From contig DLHP01000005.1 in the NCBI GenBank assembly GCA_002483285.1, positions 1 through 31,108 on the forward strand: a stretch of DNA of 31,108 bases. The letters run 5' to 3'. The position numbers were made by a program, and so were the translations under genes. How positions within the stretch are numbered: the stretch's first letter is position 1; each line of letters begins with the position of its first letter. This stretch comes from Flavobacterium sp. UBA7665 (GTDB lineage: Bacteria; Bacteroidota; Bacteroidia; Flavobacteriales; Flavobacteriaceae). Under the pieces are notes generated by a model. The model was not told the origin of the DNA. It saw only the letters and a program-made list of their open reading frames with translations, and ran no database searches. Below are positions 7,181 to 15,314 of this stretch, piece after piece.

Positions 7181-8809
7181 TTATTCTCCCAAAAACGGAT
7201 AGCGGTAATCTTCGGGCGTGACAAAAGTTTCCTTGATGGTCCTCGGCGAAGCCCAACGCAATAGGTTCAATGCCGAACCGGCTTTGTCATTGGTTCCCGA
7301 AGCACGCGCACCGCCAAATGGCTGCATGCCCACTACGGCTCCGGTTGGTTTGTCGTTTACGTAGAAGTTTCCGGCGGCATTTTGTAAGGCTACGGTTGCT
7401 TCTTCGATTGCGTAACGGTCTTGGCTAAACACGGCTCCGGTAAGTGCGTATTCTGATGTTTCGTCGACGAGTTTCAAGGTTTCGCTCCATTTCGCATCTT
7501 CGTAAACATAAATCGTGAGTACCGGTCCGAACAATTCGGTTTCCATTGTCGTGTATTTTGGATTCGTCGTTACGATTACTGTCGGCTCGATGAACCAACC
7601 TTTGGATTTGTCGTAATTTCCACCAACGACAATCTCGGCATCGGCGTCTTTTTTGGCTTGGTCGATGTAGCTGGCAAGCTTATCGAATGAACCTTCATGG
7701 ATTACGGCGGTAATGAAATTGCTGAAATCTTCAGGCGTTCCCATTTTCATAGATTTGACGTCGGTAATGAGTTGTGATTTTACATCAGCCCACAAACTCT
7801 GAGGAATGTAAGCCCTCGAAGCCGCCGAACATTTCTGTCCCTGGAATTCAAAAGCGCCGCGAACCATTCCGGTCACGACTTGTTTTACATTGGCACTTGG
7901 ATGTGCGAGGACGAAATCCTTTCCGCCGGTTTCGCCAACAATCCTCGGATATGTTTTATAATGGTGGATGTTCGTCCCAATATTTTTCCAAATATCCTTG
8001 AACACATGCGTCGATCCCGTAAAGTGGACGCCTGCAAAATCACGGCTCGCAAAAATCGTTTCGCTGATCATTTGTGCATCGCCAAAAACGACGTTGATGA
8101 CACCGTCAGGCAATCCGGCTTCCTTGAAAACATCGATGATAATCTTGGCCGAAAACACTTGGCTGTCGCTGGGTTTCCAAACCACGACGTTACCCATCAT
8201 CGCAGCGCTGGCTGGCAAATTCGCTGCAATCGCAGTGAAGTTGAACGGCGTAATAGCATAGATGAATCCTTCAAGCGGACGGTATTCTAAACGGTTCCAA
8301 ACCGCAGAATCCGATTTGGGCTGGTCGTTGTAAATCTGTGTCATGAACTCCACATTGTAACGCAAAAAGTCAATCAATTCACACGAAGCGTCAATCTCTG
8401 CCTGGAAAATCGTCTTGGATTGCGCAATCATTGTCGCGGCGTTGATACGGGCGCGGTAAGGCCCGGCGATCAATTCGGCAGCCTTGAGGAAAATCGCGGC
8501 GCGTTGTTCCCAAGCCATGTTGGCCCATTTGGTACGCGATTCTAAAGCATTTGCAATGGCTTTTTCGATATGGGATTTCTCGGCCAAATGATAGGTTCCC
8601 ACGACATGCTGGTGGTCGTGCGGCGCAGTCATATTGCGGGTATTTCCGGTTTTGATTTGCTCGCTGCCGATGTAGAGCGGCACATCAATAGTCTCGTTCC
8701 ACATCTTTTTGTAGGCGGCTAAAACGGCGGCTTTTTCGGGAGAATTGGGTGCGTACGATTTTACAGGTTCGTTAACTGCTTTTGGGACGTGAAAAAATCC
8801 TTTTAACAT
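7181..8809 (-). CDS. pruA: L-glutamate gamma-semialdehyde dehydrogenase (1-pyrroline-5-carboxylate dehydrogenase)
   Basis: This enzyme oxidises glutamate gamma-semialdehyde, which forms from pyrroline-5-carboxylate, to glutamate with NAD+, the second step of proline catabolism. The 542-residue protein is the stand-alone, mitochondrial-like (P5CDH group 1) form rather than the fused PutA. Aldehyde dehydrogenase landmarks are TPFNFTAIAANLP (187-199), the NAD-binding FTGSTHVF (263-270), the general base E293 in VGETGGKDF and the catalytic C327 in FQGQKCSAAS. The C-terminal VVGMQPFGGARASGTNDKAG is a family hallmark. No proline dehydrogenase gene is nearby. A good promoter (TACTTTTG at 8884-8891) lies about 75 nt upstream, and a terminator follows, so the gene is monocistronic. 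Confidence 0.97.
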   Translation of the reverse strand: MLKGFFHVPKAVNEPVKSYAPNSPEKAAVLAAYKKMWNETIDVPLYIGSEQIKTGNTRNMTAPHDHQHVVGTYHLAEKSHIEKAIANALESRTKWANMAWEQRAAIFLKAAELIAGPYRARINAATMIAQSKTIFQAEIDASCELIDFLRYNVEFMTQIYNDQPKSDSAVWNRLEYRPLEGFIYAITPFNFTAIAANLPASAAMMGNVVVWKPSDSQVFSAKIIIDVFKEAGLPDGVINVVFGDAQMISETIFASRDFAGVHFTGSTHVFKDIWKNIGTNIHHYKTYPRIVGETGGKDFVLAHPSANVKQVVTGMVRGAFEFQGQKCSAASRAYIPQSLWADVKSQLITDVKSMKMGTPEDFSNFITAVIHEGSFDKLASYIDQAKKDADAEIVVGGNYDKSKGWFIEPTVIVTTNPKYTTMETELFGPVLTIYVYEDAKWSETLKLVDETSEYALTGAVFSQDRYAIEEATVALQNAAGNFYVNDKPTGAVVGMQPFGGARASGTNDKAGSALNLLRWASPRTIKETFVTPEDYRYPFLGE

Positions 8810-8883
8810 AGTATCGTTGTGTTTAAATAATTAGTGATATGGTAATCAGCCGATTCAAAAAATACGAATCGTATAATCGATGG

Positions 8884-8916
8884 CAAAAGTACAAAGGTTA
8901 TTTTGAAAATCAGCCA
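8884..8916 (-). promoter_or_regulatory. Bacteroidota-type promoter for pruA
   Basis: On the minus strand TTG (8916-8914) is followed after about 22 bp by TACTTTTG (8891-8884), matching the TTTG / TAnnTTTG pattern with slightly long spacing. The rest of the 8810-9039 spacer holds no other gene or clear repeat that I can support. Confidence 0.65.
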
Positions 8917-9039
8917 AATTTAAGTTCGAGTTAAGGAATGGCGTACCTGCGGCCTTTTCAGTGAACAATGGTTAAACTTATAAAAAAAACGAGGCACAAT
9001 ATAAGCGGCTCATCGTAAATTTATAAAAATCGTTTGGGT

Positions 9040-10122
9040 ATGAACAAACCGCTTCTCGCTTTCAATGACAAAGGCATCTACTGCCAGCAAGCCGACGTGT
9101 ATCTCGATCCGTGGCGACCGGTCAAAAATGCCATCATCACCCACGGACACGCCGACCACTCGCGTTGGGGACACCAAAATTACATCACACACCACACCAA
9201 TGTCCCGATCATCAAACATCGGTTGGGAGACATCAACGTTACCGGAAAAGACTGGAACGAAACCTTCACGATCAACGGCGTGACATTTTCGCTGCATCCG
9301 GCCGGACATATCATCGGCAGTGCGCAAATCCGCGTCGAATACAAAGGCGAAGTCTGGGTTTTTACCGGCGATTACAAAACCGAAGACGATGGCATTTCGG
9401 TTCCGTACGAAGTCGTCAAATGCCACACTTTTATCACTGAAAATACCTTCGGCTTGCCTGCATTCAAATGGACGCCGCAAGCAGAAGTTATGACCGACGT
9501 TAACAATTGGTGGGCAGAAAACAAAGCCAATGGACAAACGTCGATCCTTTTCGGATACACGCTCGGAAAAGCCCAACGCCTGCTCAAATACCTCGACACC
9601 GACATCGGGAAAATCTATACACATGGCGCCGTCGAAAACATGACCAATGTTTTGCGCCCGATGGTCGACTTCCCGCCAACGACACGTATCACCTCCGAAA
9701 CCAAACGCGAAGAATTTGTGGGAAACATTGTCCTGGCACCACCAAGCGCACACGGCAGCACCTGGATTCGAAAAATGACGCCATTTGTCACCGGATCGGC
9801 AAGTGGTTGGATGGCATTTCGAGGCGCGAGAAGAAGGCGCGCGATTGATAAAGGATTTGTACTCAGCGACCATTGCGATTTCCAGGGATTGCTCGAAAGT
9901 ATCAAGGCAACGGGTGCCGAAAAAATCATCTGCACCCACGGTTATTCGGATATTTTCTCGCGCTACCTGCGCGAAATCGGCTATGATGCGCGTACTGAAC
10001 AGACGCAATATGAAGGCGATGAAGGCGAAACCGATAGGAATGAAGCCGACGAACCCATGAATGAACCACAGAAAATACCAACACAGATTTCACAGATTTA
10101 CACAGATGATGAAGCGCTTTAA
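9040..10122 (+). CDS. Ligase-associated DNA exonuclease (metallo-beta-lactamase/beta-CASP type)
   Basis: This is the first gene of the four-gene ligase-associated repair cluster. The 360-residue protein is an MBL-fold nuclease with the zinc motif HGHADH (35-40), later GHIIGSAQI and TGDYKTEDDG, and C-terminal SDHCDF and THGYSD blocks typical of the SNM1/CPSF73-like branch. It is expected to trim DNA ends before ligation. I start at ATG 9040 (MNKPLLAF); a TTG two codons upstream is possible but less likely. The last 13 or so codons (TQISQIYTDDEAL) and the stop lie inside a family 1 repeat, so the native C-terminus has been replaced or extended. The ligase follows 39 nt after the stop, whereas the later genes of the cluster overlap. 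Confidence 0.93.
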   Translation: MNKPLLAFNDKGIYCQQADVYLDPWRPVKNAIITHGHADHSRWGHQNYITHHTNVPIIKHRLGDINVTGKDWNETFTINGVTFSLHPAGHIIGSAQIRVEYKGEVWVFTGDYKTEDDGISVPYEVVKCHTFITENTFGLPAFKWTPQAEVMTDVNNWWAENKANGQTSILFGYTLGKAQRLLKYLDTDIGKIYTHGAVENMTNVLRPMVDFPPTTRITSETKREEFVGNIVLAPPSAHGSTWIRKMTPFVTGSASGWMAFRGARRRRAIDKGFVLSDHCDFQGLLESIKATGAEKIICTHGYSDIFSRYLREIGYDARTEQTQYEGDEGETDRNEADEPMNEPQKIPTQISQIYTDDEAL

Positions 10123-10149
10123 TCTGTGCAAATCTGTGCAATCTGTGTT
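10080..10149. repeat. Family 1 repeat, empty copy A
   Basis: The left arm (10080-10107) and right arm (10121-10149) are inverted copies with two mismatches over 28 nt and a 13-nt loop. Each arm is three tandem CACAGATT-type words with a 9-10-nt period, and the outer ends are AACAC and GTGTT. The element supplies the stop codon (10120-10122) and last codons of the exonuclease gene and ends 12 nt before the ligase ATG. As RNA it would form a hairpin of about 28 bp between two genes of one operon. Confidence 0.92.
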
Positions 10150-10161
10150 AAACAACAAAAA

Positions 10162-11766
10162 ATGAAAAACTTCGCCAATCTCATCAAAACCCTCGACAGT
10201 TCTAATAAAACGTCGGTCAAGGTAGAAGCACTCACCGATTATTTTCGGCATGCGTCGGATGAGGATAAGGTGTGGACGATTGCCATCCTTTCGCACCGCC
10301 GTCCGCCGCGTCCGGTCAACACCACTTTGCTTAGGATTTGGGCCAACGAGCTCGCGAATATTCCGCTGTGGCTGTTTGAGGAAAGTTACCACATCGTAGG
10401 TGACCTTGCCGAGACCATCGCATTGATTATCCCAACGACTAAGGAACATTCAGACAAAAGCCTTACCGAGTACCTTCGGGAAATGATCGCGCTCAAGAAG
10501 CAAACCGAAGAGCAAAAGCGCGAGTACCTGCACCAAAACTGGCTCGGTCTCAATTATTACGAACGCTTCGTTTTCACCAAACTCATCACCGGAAGTTTCC
10601 GCATCGGCGTAAGCCAAAAACTCATGACGCGCGCGCTGTCTAAAGCCACGGGTGTCGATGAAGATGTGCTCGCCTACAAACTCATGGGCGACTGGAACCC
10701 AAATACCATCTCTTTCCAGGAATTGATTCTGGATGAAAAAAGCAGCGACTTCCAATCCAAACCGTATCCATTTTACCTGGCTTATCCCATTGAAGGCGAA
10801 CCTTCATCACTCGGAAATCCCGAAGATTGGGCCATCGAGCACAAGTGGGACGGCATCCGTTCGCAGACCATTATCCGCGACGGCGAAATTTACGTCTGGA
10901 GCCGCGGTGAAGAATTAGTGACCGACAAATATCCAGAGTTTCAAAGTTTTCTCCAAAATATACCCGACGGTACGGTAATCGACGGTGAAATTTTGCCTTT
11001 TCCCGACGGTCAAATAGGAACCTTCAACGATTTGCAGACGCGCATCGGACGCAAAACCGTATCGCAGGCGTTGCTCCAAAAAACGCCGGTCATTATCAAG
11101 GTTTACGATTTGCTCGAATGGCAAAACGAGGACATCCGCGAAAAGAGCTATGTTGAAAGGCGGCTATCGCTCGAAAATCTAATGGAATCGGTGGAAGGCA
11201 AAAACCTGCCGCTGCAATTGTCCGAAAGTATTTCGCTGAATTCCTGGGAAGACATCGCCGAAGAAAGAATGCGCTCGCGCGAGATGAAAAGCGAAGGACT
11301 GATGCTCAAACGCAAAAGCTCGCCGTACCAAGTGGGACGAAAAAAAGGCGATTGGTGGAAATGGAAAATCGAGCCGCTCGTCATTGATGCGGTGTTGACT
11401 TACGCCATGCGCGGTTCGGGCCGACGCGCGAATTTGTTTACCGATTACACCTTTGCACTGTGGCAAACCAATGAAGACGGCGCGCGCGAACTCGTCACTT
11501 TTGCCAAAGCCTATTCGGGTTTGACCGACGAGGAATTCCGTCGCGTCGACGATTGGATTAAAAAACATACGGTAGAGCGTTTCGGGCCGGTGCGCAGCGT
11601 CACCCCTGAGCTTGTTTTTGAAATCGGTTTTGAAGGGATTGCCTTGTCCAAACGGCATAAAAGTGGCGTGGCGACGCGGTTCCCGAGGATTTTGCGTTGG
11701 CGCCATGACAAGAAAATTCAGGATGCCGATTCAATCGAAAACCTCAAAAGCATGATTGCGCAATGA
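10162..11766 (+). CDS. ATP-dependent DNA ligase, ligase-associated cluster type
   Basis: This 534-residue ATP-dependent DNA ligase (LigB/Lig1-like architecture) seals nicks through an enzyme-AMP intermediate. It has an N-terminal DNA-binding domain (about 1-200), then the nucleotidyltransferase domain with motif I EHKWDGIR, where K228 takes the AMP. Further motifs are SRGEELVTDKYPE (motif III region), VIDGEILPF, EGLMLKRKSSPY (motif IV region) and KKGDWWKWK (motif V). An OB-fold domain forms the C-terminus. I start at ATG 10162 (MKNFANLIK), because the upstream in-frame codons lie in the family 1 repeat. The stop overlaps the helicase start as ATGA. Main replicative ligation in this phylum uses NAD-dependent LigA, so this enzyme is a repair specialist. 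Confidence 0.96.
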   Translation: MKNFANLIKTLDSSNKTSVKVEALTDYFRHASDEDKVWTIAILSHRRPPRPVNTTLLRIWANELANIPLWLFEESYHIVGDLAETIALIIPTTKEHSDKSLTEYLREMIALKKQTEEQKREYLHQNWLGLNYYERFVFTKLITGSFRIGVSQKLMTRALSKATGVDEDVLAYKLMGDWNPNTISFQELILDEKSSDFQSKPYPFYLAYPIEGEPSSLGNPEDWAIEHKWDGIRSQTIIRDGEIYVWSRGEELVTDKYPEFQSFLQNIPDGTVIDGEILPFPDGQIGTFNDLQTRIGRKTVSQALLQKTPVIIKVYDLLEWQNEDIREKSYVERRLSLENLMESVEGKNLPLQLSESISLNSWEDIAEERMRSREMKSEGLMLKRKSSPYQVGRKKGDWWKWKIEPLVIDAVLTYAMRGSGRRANLFTDYTFALWQTNEDGARELVTFAKAYSGLTDEEFRRVDDWIKKHTVERFGPVRSVTPELVFEIGFEGIALSKRHKSGVATRFPRILRWRHDKKIQDADSIENLKSMIAQ

Positions 11767-14219
11767 ACCGGAAACAGCTGTTTGATATCGCCGAAAAATG
11801 GTTTGCCGATCAAGGTTGGAAATCATTTCCGTTCCAGCAACAAACCTGGACGGCGTTCCTGCAGGGCAAAAATGGGCTGCTCAATGCGCCCACCGGCAGC
11901 GGAAAAACTTACGCGCTGTGGTTCCCGATTGTGCTTAACTACCTCAAGGAAAATCCAAAATCGGGCAAACCAAAAGCAGGCATAAAGGCGATTTGGATCA
12001 CACCGTTGCGTTCGCTTTCGGTAGAAATCAAGCAAGCTGCCGAGCGCATTATTAATGATTTAGAACTTCCGATCACAGTTGGCATCCGCTCAGGCGATAC
12101 CACGGCGGCCGAACGCGCCAAACAGAAAACCAAAATGCCCGACCTGCTGATTACCACGCCCGAAAGTTTGCAATTGCTGCTCGCGACCAAAGAGTATCCT
12201 AAGCTGTTCGCAAACTGTTCTGCGATTGTGATTGACGAGTGGCACGAATTATTGGGCACCAAGCGCGGCGTACAAACTGAACTCGGGTTGTCGCGGCTTA
12301 AAACCATCGCGCCCAATATGCGTATTTGGGGCATTTCGGCAACTATTGGGAATCTTGAACAGGCGCGCGAAGTGTTACTTGGTATTAATTCAACTCATTT
12401 TAGAAATTCGGTATTGGTCAGGGCGCATTTGCATAAGAAAATCAAAGTGCTCTCCATCATCCCTGAAAAAATGGACACCTATCCGTGGCGCGGGCATATG
12501 GGTTTGCACCTGATTGATGAGGTTGCCAAAATCGTCCGCAAAAGTAAGACGACGCTGATTTTTACCAATGTGCGGTCGGCTTGCGAGTTGTGGTTCCAGA
12601 CTTTGCTCGAGAAATATCCGGAGTTTGCGGGAGAGATGGCGATGCACCACGGCAGCATTGATCGCGACACACGGTTGTGGGTAGAGAACGCCATCCGCAA
12701 TGAGGAACTGAAAGTTGTGGTGTGCACGTCGAGCCTCGATTTGGGTGTCGATTTCGCACCCGTCGAAACCATCATACAAGTGGGCGGACCCAAAGGTGTT
12801 GCTCGCTTCCTGCAACGCGCCGGACGCAGCGGCCACCAACCCGGAAAGGAAAGCGTGATTTACTTCCTGGCCACCCACGCCATTGAACTTGTAGAAGCTT
12901 CGGCCTTGAAAAAAGCGGTAGCCGAAACGGTGGTCGAGGATCGGGCACCATACCTGAACAGTTGGGACGTGCTCGTGCAATACCTCAATACGCTCGCGGT
13001 TTCGGATGGATTCTTGCCTGCCGATATTTTCAAAGAAGTACAAGGTACATTTTGCTACCAAACCATTACGCTCGAAAACTGGAATTGGATTCTTAATTTC
13101 ATCAGCAATGGCAGCCAAAGTTTGCAGGCGTATGATGAATACAAAAAGGTCGACATCGATGAAAACGGCTGTTTCAAAATCACAAACCGCCGGATTGCCA
13201 TGCAACATCGGATGCAAATCGGGACCATTGTAGGCGATGCGGTTTTGAACGTGAAGTTTATGAGTGGCGGGTACATCGGGACGATTGAGGAATGGTTCAT
13301 CTCTAAGCTCAAACCCGGCGACACGTTTTCATTCGCGGGTAAGAAACTCGAATATTTCCGTGTCAAGGATATGCAGGTTTTGGTACGCAAGGCCGATCCG
13401 AAAAAAGAATCGCGCACCGTGAGTTGGACGGGCGGACGCATGACGCTCTCGGCACAAATGAGCGAATTGCTGCGTCAGGAATTGTATGCGGCCAATACGG
13501 CCAATATGACTCCCGAACTTAAGGCATTGGCCCCGCTTTTCACAAGACAACGCAAGGAAAGCATTGTTCCCGACGCCGATGAATTTTTGATTGAAACCTT
13601 CAAGACCCGCGAAGGTTTCCATGCCGTTTTTTACCCGTTTGAAGGGCGATTTGTACATGAGGCGTTGGCGAGCGTGATGGCGTATCGCATCAGTTTGTTG
13701 TCACCGATTTCATTTTCGCTGGCCTACAACGATTACGGATTTGAATTGCTGTCGGATACCGAAATTGACCTGCAATCGGTGTTTGACAACAATTTGTTCA
13801 CGACCGAATTCCTGCACCACGATTTGCAGAAAAGCTTAAACGCGACCGAGATGGCGCGGCGAAAATTTAGAGACATCGCCATCATTTCAGGTCTGGTTTT
13901 TACAGGAATGCCAGGAAAACCCATCAAAACCAAACACCTGCAAAGTGGCTCGCAACTTATTTTTGAAGTGTTCCGCGATTATGAACCCGACAACCTGTTG
14001 TTGCAGCAAGCCTACCGCGAAACCTTTGAGCACCAGCTAGAGGAAGGCCGATTGATCGAGGCGCTCGAGCGTATCAATGAACAAACAATCATCTGGAAAC
14101 CGTGCCAGAAACCTACGCCGTTCAGTTTCCCAATAATCACCGACCGCTTGAGGGAGAAATTGTCGAGCGAGACCTTATCCGAAAGGATCAAAAAAATGAC
14201 TAAATCTTATATGAAATGA
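11763..14219 (+). CDS. Ligase-associated DEXH-box helicase (Lhr-core type)
   Basis: This 818-residue SF2 helicase of the Lhr-core family is the third gene of the repair cluster. Motifs are clear: Walker A APTGSGKT (42-49), TTPESL (131-136), motif II DEWH (158-161), motif III SAT (192-194), SSLDLGVDF (323-331) and motif VI QRAGRSGH (351-358). A winged-helix region and the Lhr C-terminal domain (about 400-818) follow. Characterised Lhr-core enzymes are ATP-driven 3'-to-5' translocases that unwind RNA:DNA hybrids. Its ATG overlaps the ligase stop (ATGA at 11763-11766) and its own stop overlaps the pdeM ATG in the same way, so the three are translationally coupled. Length and motifs look intact. 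Confidence 0.96.
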   Translation: MNRKQLFDIAEKWFADQGWKSFPFQQQTWTAFLQGKNGLLNAPTGSGKTYALWFPIVLNYLKENPKSGKPKAGIKAIWITPLRSLSVEIKQAAERIINDLELPITVGIRSGDTTAAERAKQKTKMPDLLITTPESLQLLLATKEYPKLFANCSAIVIDEWHELLGTKRGVQTELGLSRLKTIAPNMRIWGISATIGNLEQAREVLLGINSTHFRNSVLVRAHLHKKIKVLSIIPEKMDTYPWRGHMGLHLIDEVAKIVRKSKTTLIFTNVRSACELWFQTLLEKYPEFAGEMAMHHGSIDRDTRLWVENAIRNEELKVVVCTSSLDLGVDFAPVETIIQVGGPKGVARFLQRAGRSGHQPGKESVIYFLATHAIELVEASALKKAVAETVVEDRAPYLNSWDVLVQYLNTLAVSDGFLPADIFKEVQGTFCYQTITLENWNWILNFISNGSQSLQAYDEYKKVDIDENGCFKITNRRIAMQHRMQIGTIVGDAVLNVKFMSGGYIGTIEEWFISKLKPGDTFSFAGKKLEYFRVKDMQVLVRKADPKKESRTVSWTGGRMTLSAQMSELLRQELYAANTANMTPELKALAPLFTRQRKESIVPDADEFLIETFKTREGFHAVFYPFEGRFVHEALASVMAYRISLLSPISFSLAYNDYGFELLSDTEIDLQSVFDNNLFTTEFLHHDLQKSLNATEMARRKFRDIAIISGLVFTGMPGKPIKTKHLQSGSQLIFEVFRDYEPDNLLLQQAYRETFEHQLEEGRLIEALERINEQTIIWKPCQKPTPFSFPIITDRLREKLSSETLSERIKKMTKSYMK

Positions 14220-14857
14220 CGCTGCCCATTACCATCAACGACCAATATTTTGTATTGCACCAAAGCGGGGCAATTTTCTGGGTACGCGAAAATGTGCTGA
14301 TGATTTCGGACGTGCATTTGGGCAAGGTGGCGCATTTTAGAAAGCACGGTTTTGCCATCCCGAATGAAGCCGTACACGAAAATTTTGAGCGGCTCGACAA
14401 TGTGGTGCATTTTTTTAAACCCGACACCATTGTGTTCCTTGGCGATTTGTTCCATAGCAAAATCAACAATGAATGGGATTTGTTTGCGACTTGGGTAACC
14501 GAGATTACCGCGCGTGTGGTGCTGGTAGAAGGCAACCACGACATCATCTCAAAAAAGCATTACAGCAATTTAGGCATTGCGATTGTTCCCGAAATGGTGA
14601 TCGATGGTTTTCTGCTCACACACCATCCCGATGGGCGCGAAGGATATTTTAATTTCTGCGGACACATCCATCCGGGTATTTATTTGCGCGGTATTGGCAG
14701 GCAGTCGCTTAGGTTGCCGTGTTTTTTCCAGCGTCCAAAACAGATGATTTTACCAGCTTTTGGCACGTTTACGGGCAAATATTACCTCACGCCCGATGAA
14801 GAAGACCTAGTCTATTTGATTGCAAAAGATGAAGTGATTCCCATCAACACCAATTAA
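14216..14857 (+). CDS. pdeM: Ligase-associated DNA damage response endonuclease PdeM
   Basis: This 213-residue calcineurin-like metallophosphoesterase is the last gene of the cluster. The metal-binding blocks are all present: SDVHLG (31-36), FLGDLFH, VEGNHD, THHP and GHIHPG. In studied relatives this enzyme is a manganese-dependent DNA endonuclease/phosphodiesterase. The start is fixed by the ATGA overlap with the helicase. Its TAA stop overlaps the apaG stop on the other strand by four bases (TTAA, 14854-14857), so no terminator hairpin separates these convergent genes. Confidence 0.93.
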   Translation: MTLPITINDQYFVLHQSGAIFWVRENVLMISDVHLGKVAHFRKHGFAIPNEAVHENFERLDNVVHFFKPDTIVFLGDLFHSKINNEWDLFATWVTEITARVVLVEGNHDIISKKHYSNLGIAIVPEMVIDGFLLTHHPDGREGYFNFCGHIHPGIYLRGIGRQSLRLPCFFQRPKQMILPAFGTFTGKYYLTPDEEDLVYLIAKDEVIPINTN

Positions 14858-15240
14858 TTCAATGCGAAGGGTGCGCTGAGTTTAAAATTGGGAACGATTA
14901 CCCTAAAGTTTTTAGCGGTTGTAAAATTGATCATATTGAAGTAACCGCGCATCGCTCCGAAAGGAGAGGAGAGTAGGCAACCCGAATTGTAAGTGTGCAA
15001 TTCGCCAGGTTTGAGAACGGGCTTTTTACCGATGACGCCTTCGCCATCCACAATCTCCATCTCGTTGAGCGAGTCGTAAATTTCCCAATGCCTTGAGGTG
15101 AGTTGTACCGAATCCTTACTATGGTTTTCAATCGTAATCTCATAACTAAAGGCAAAATGGATCTTGTGATTTTTGAAGTAGGTACCTTCAAAAGTCGTCA
15201 GAACCGAAATTTTTATGCCTCTGGTGATTTGTGAAACCAT
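14854..15240 (-). CDS. apaG: ApaG family protein
   Basis: A 128-residue ApaG/DUF525 domain protein with a fibronectin-III-like fold. The conserved core is visible: ITRGIKISV at the N-terminus, FSYEITIENHS, QLTSRHWEI, the GEGVIGKKPVLKPGE loop and a Y..GC..S...G.M.G segment near the end. In Enterobacteria ApaG is linked to cobalt/magnesium resistance and Ap4A levels, but its biochemical role is unsettled, so only the family name is safe here. It is cytoplasmic. The gene stands alone, convergent with pdeM with overlapping stop codons. A TAAATTTG -7 element (15265-15272) lies about 25 nt upstream. Confidence 0.95.
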   Translation of the reverse strand: MVSQITRGIKISVLTTFEGTYFKNHKIHFAFSYEITIENHSKDSVQLTSRHWEIYDSLNEMEIVDGEGVIGKKPVLKPGELHTYNSGCLLSSPFGAMRGYFNMINFTTAKNFRVIVPNFKLSAPFALN

Positions 15241-15264
15241 TGTAAATTAGGTTTTTGCTGCTGT

Positions 15265-15272
15265 CAAATTTA
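15265..15272 (-). promoter_or_regulatory. Probable -7 element for apaG
   Basis: On the minus strand TAAATTTG matches TAnnTTTG and lies 24 nt upstream of the apaG ATG. No clear -33 TTG was found at the expected distance. Confidence 0.45.
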
Positions 15273-15314
15273 CAAAAATTAGATTGCCGATTGTTTTTTA
15301 AAAGTTAAATTTTA

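Noticed and set aside
9010..10008. Long open frame (332 codons) on the minus strand opposite the exonuclease gene
   Set aside because: The plus-strand frame encodes a clear MBL-fold nuclease with HGHADH. The antisense frame shows no domain and its openness follows from the codon use of the real gene.
12390..13217. Open frame of 275 codons opposite the Lhr-type helicase gene
   Set aside because: Antisense shadow within a gene whose SF2 motifs are complete.
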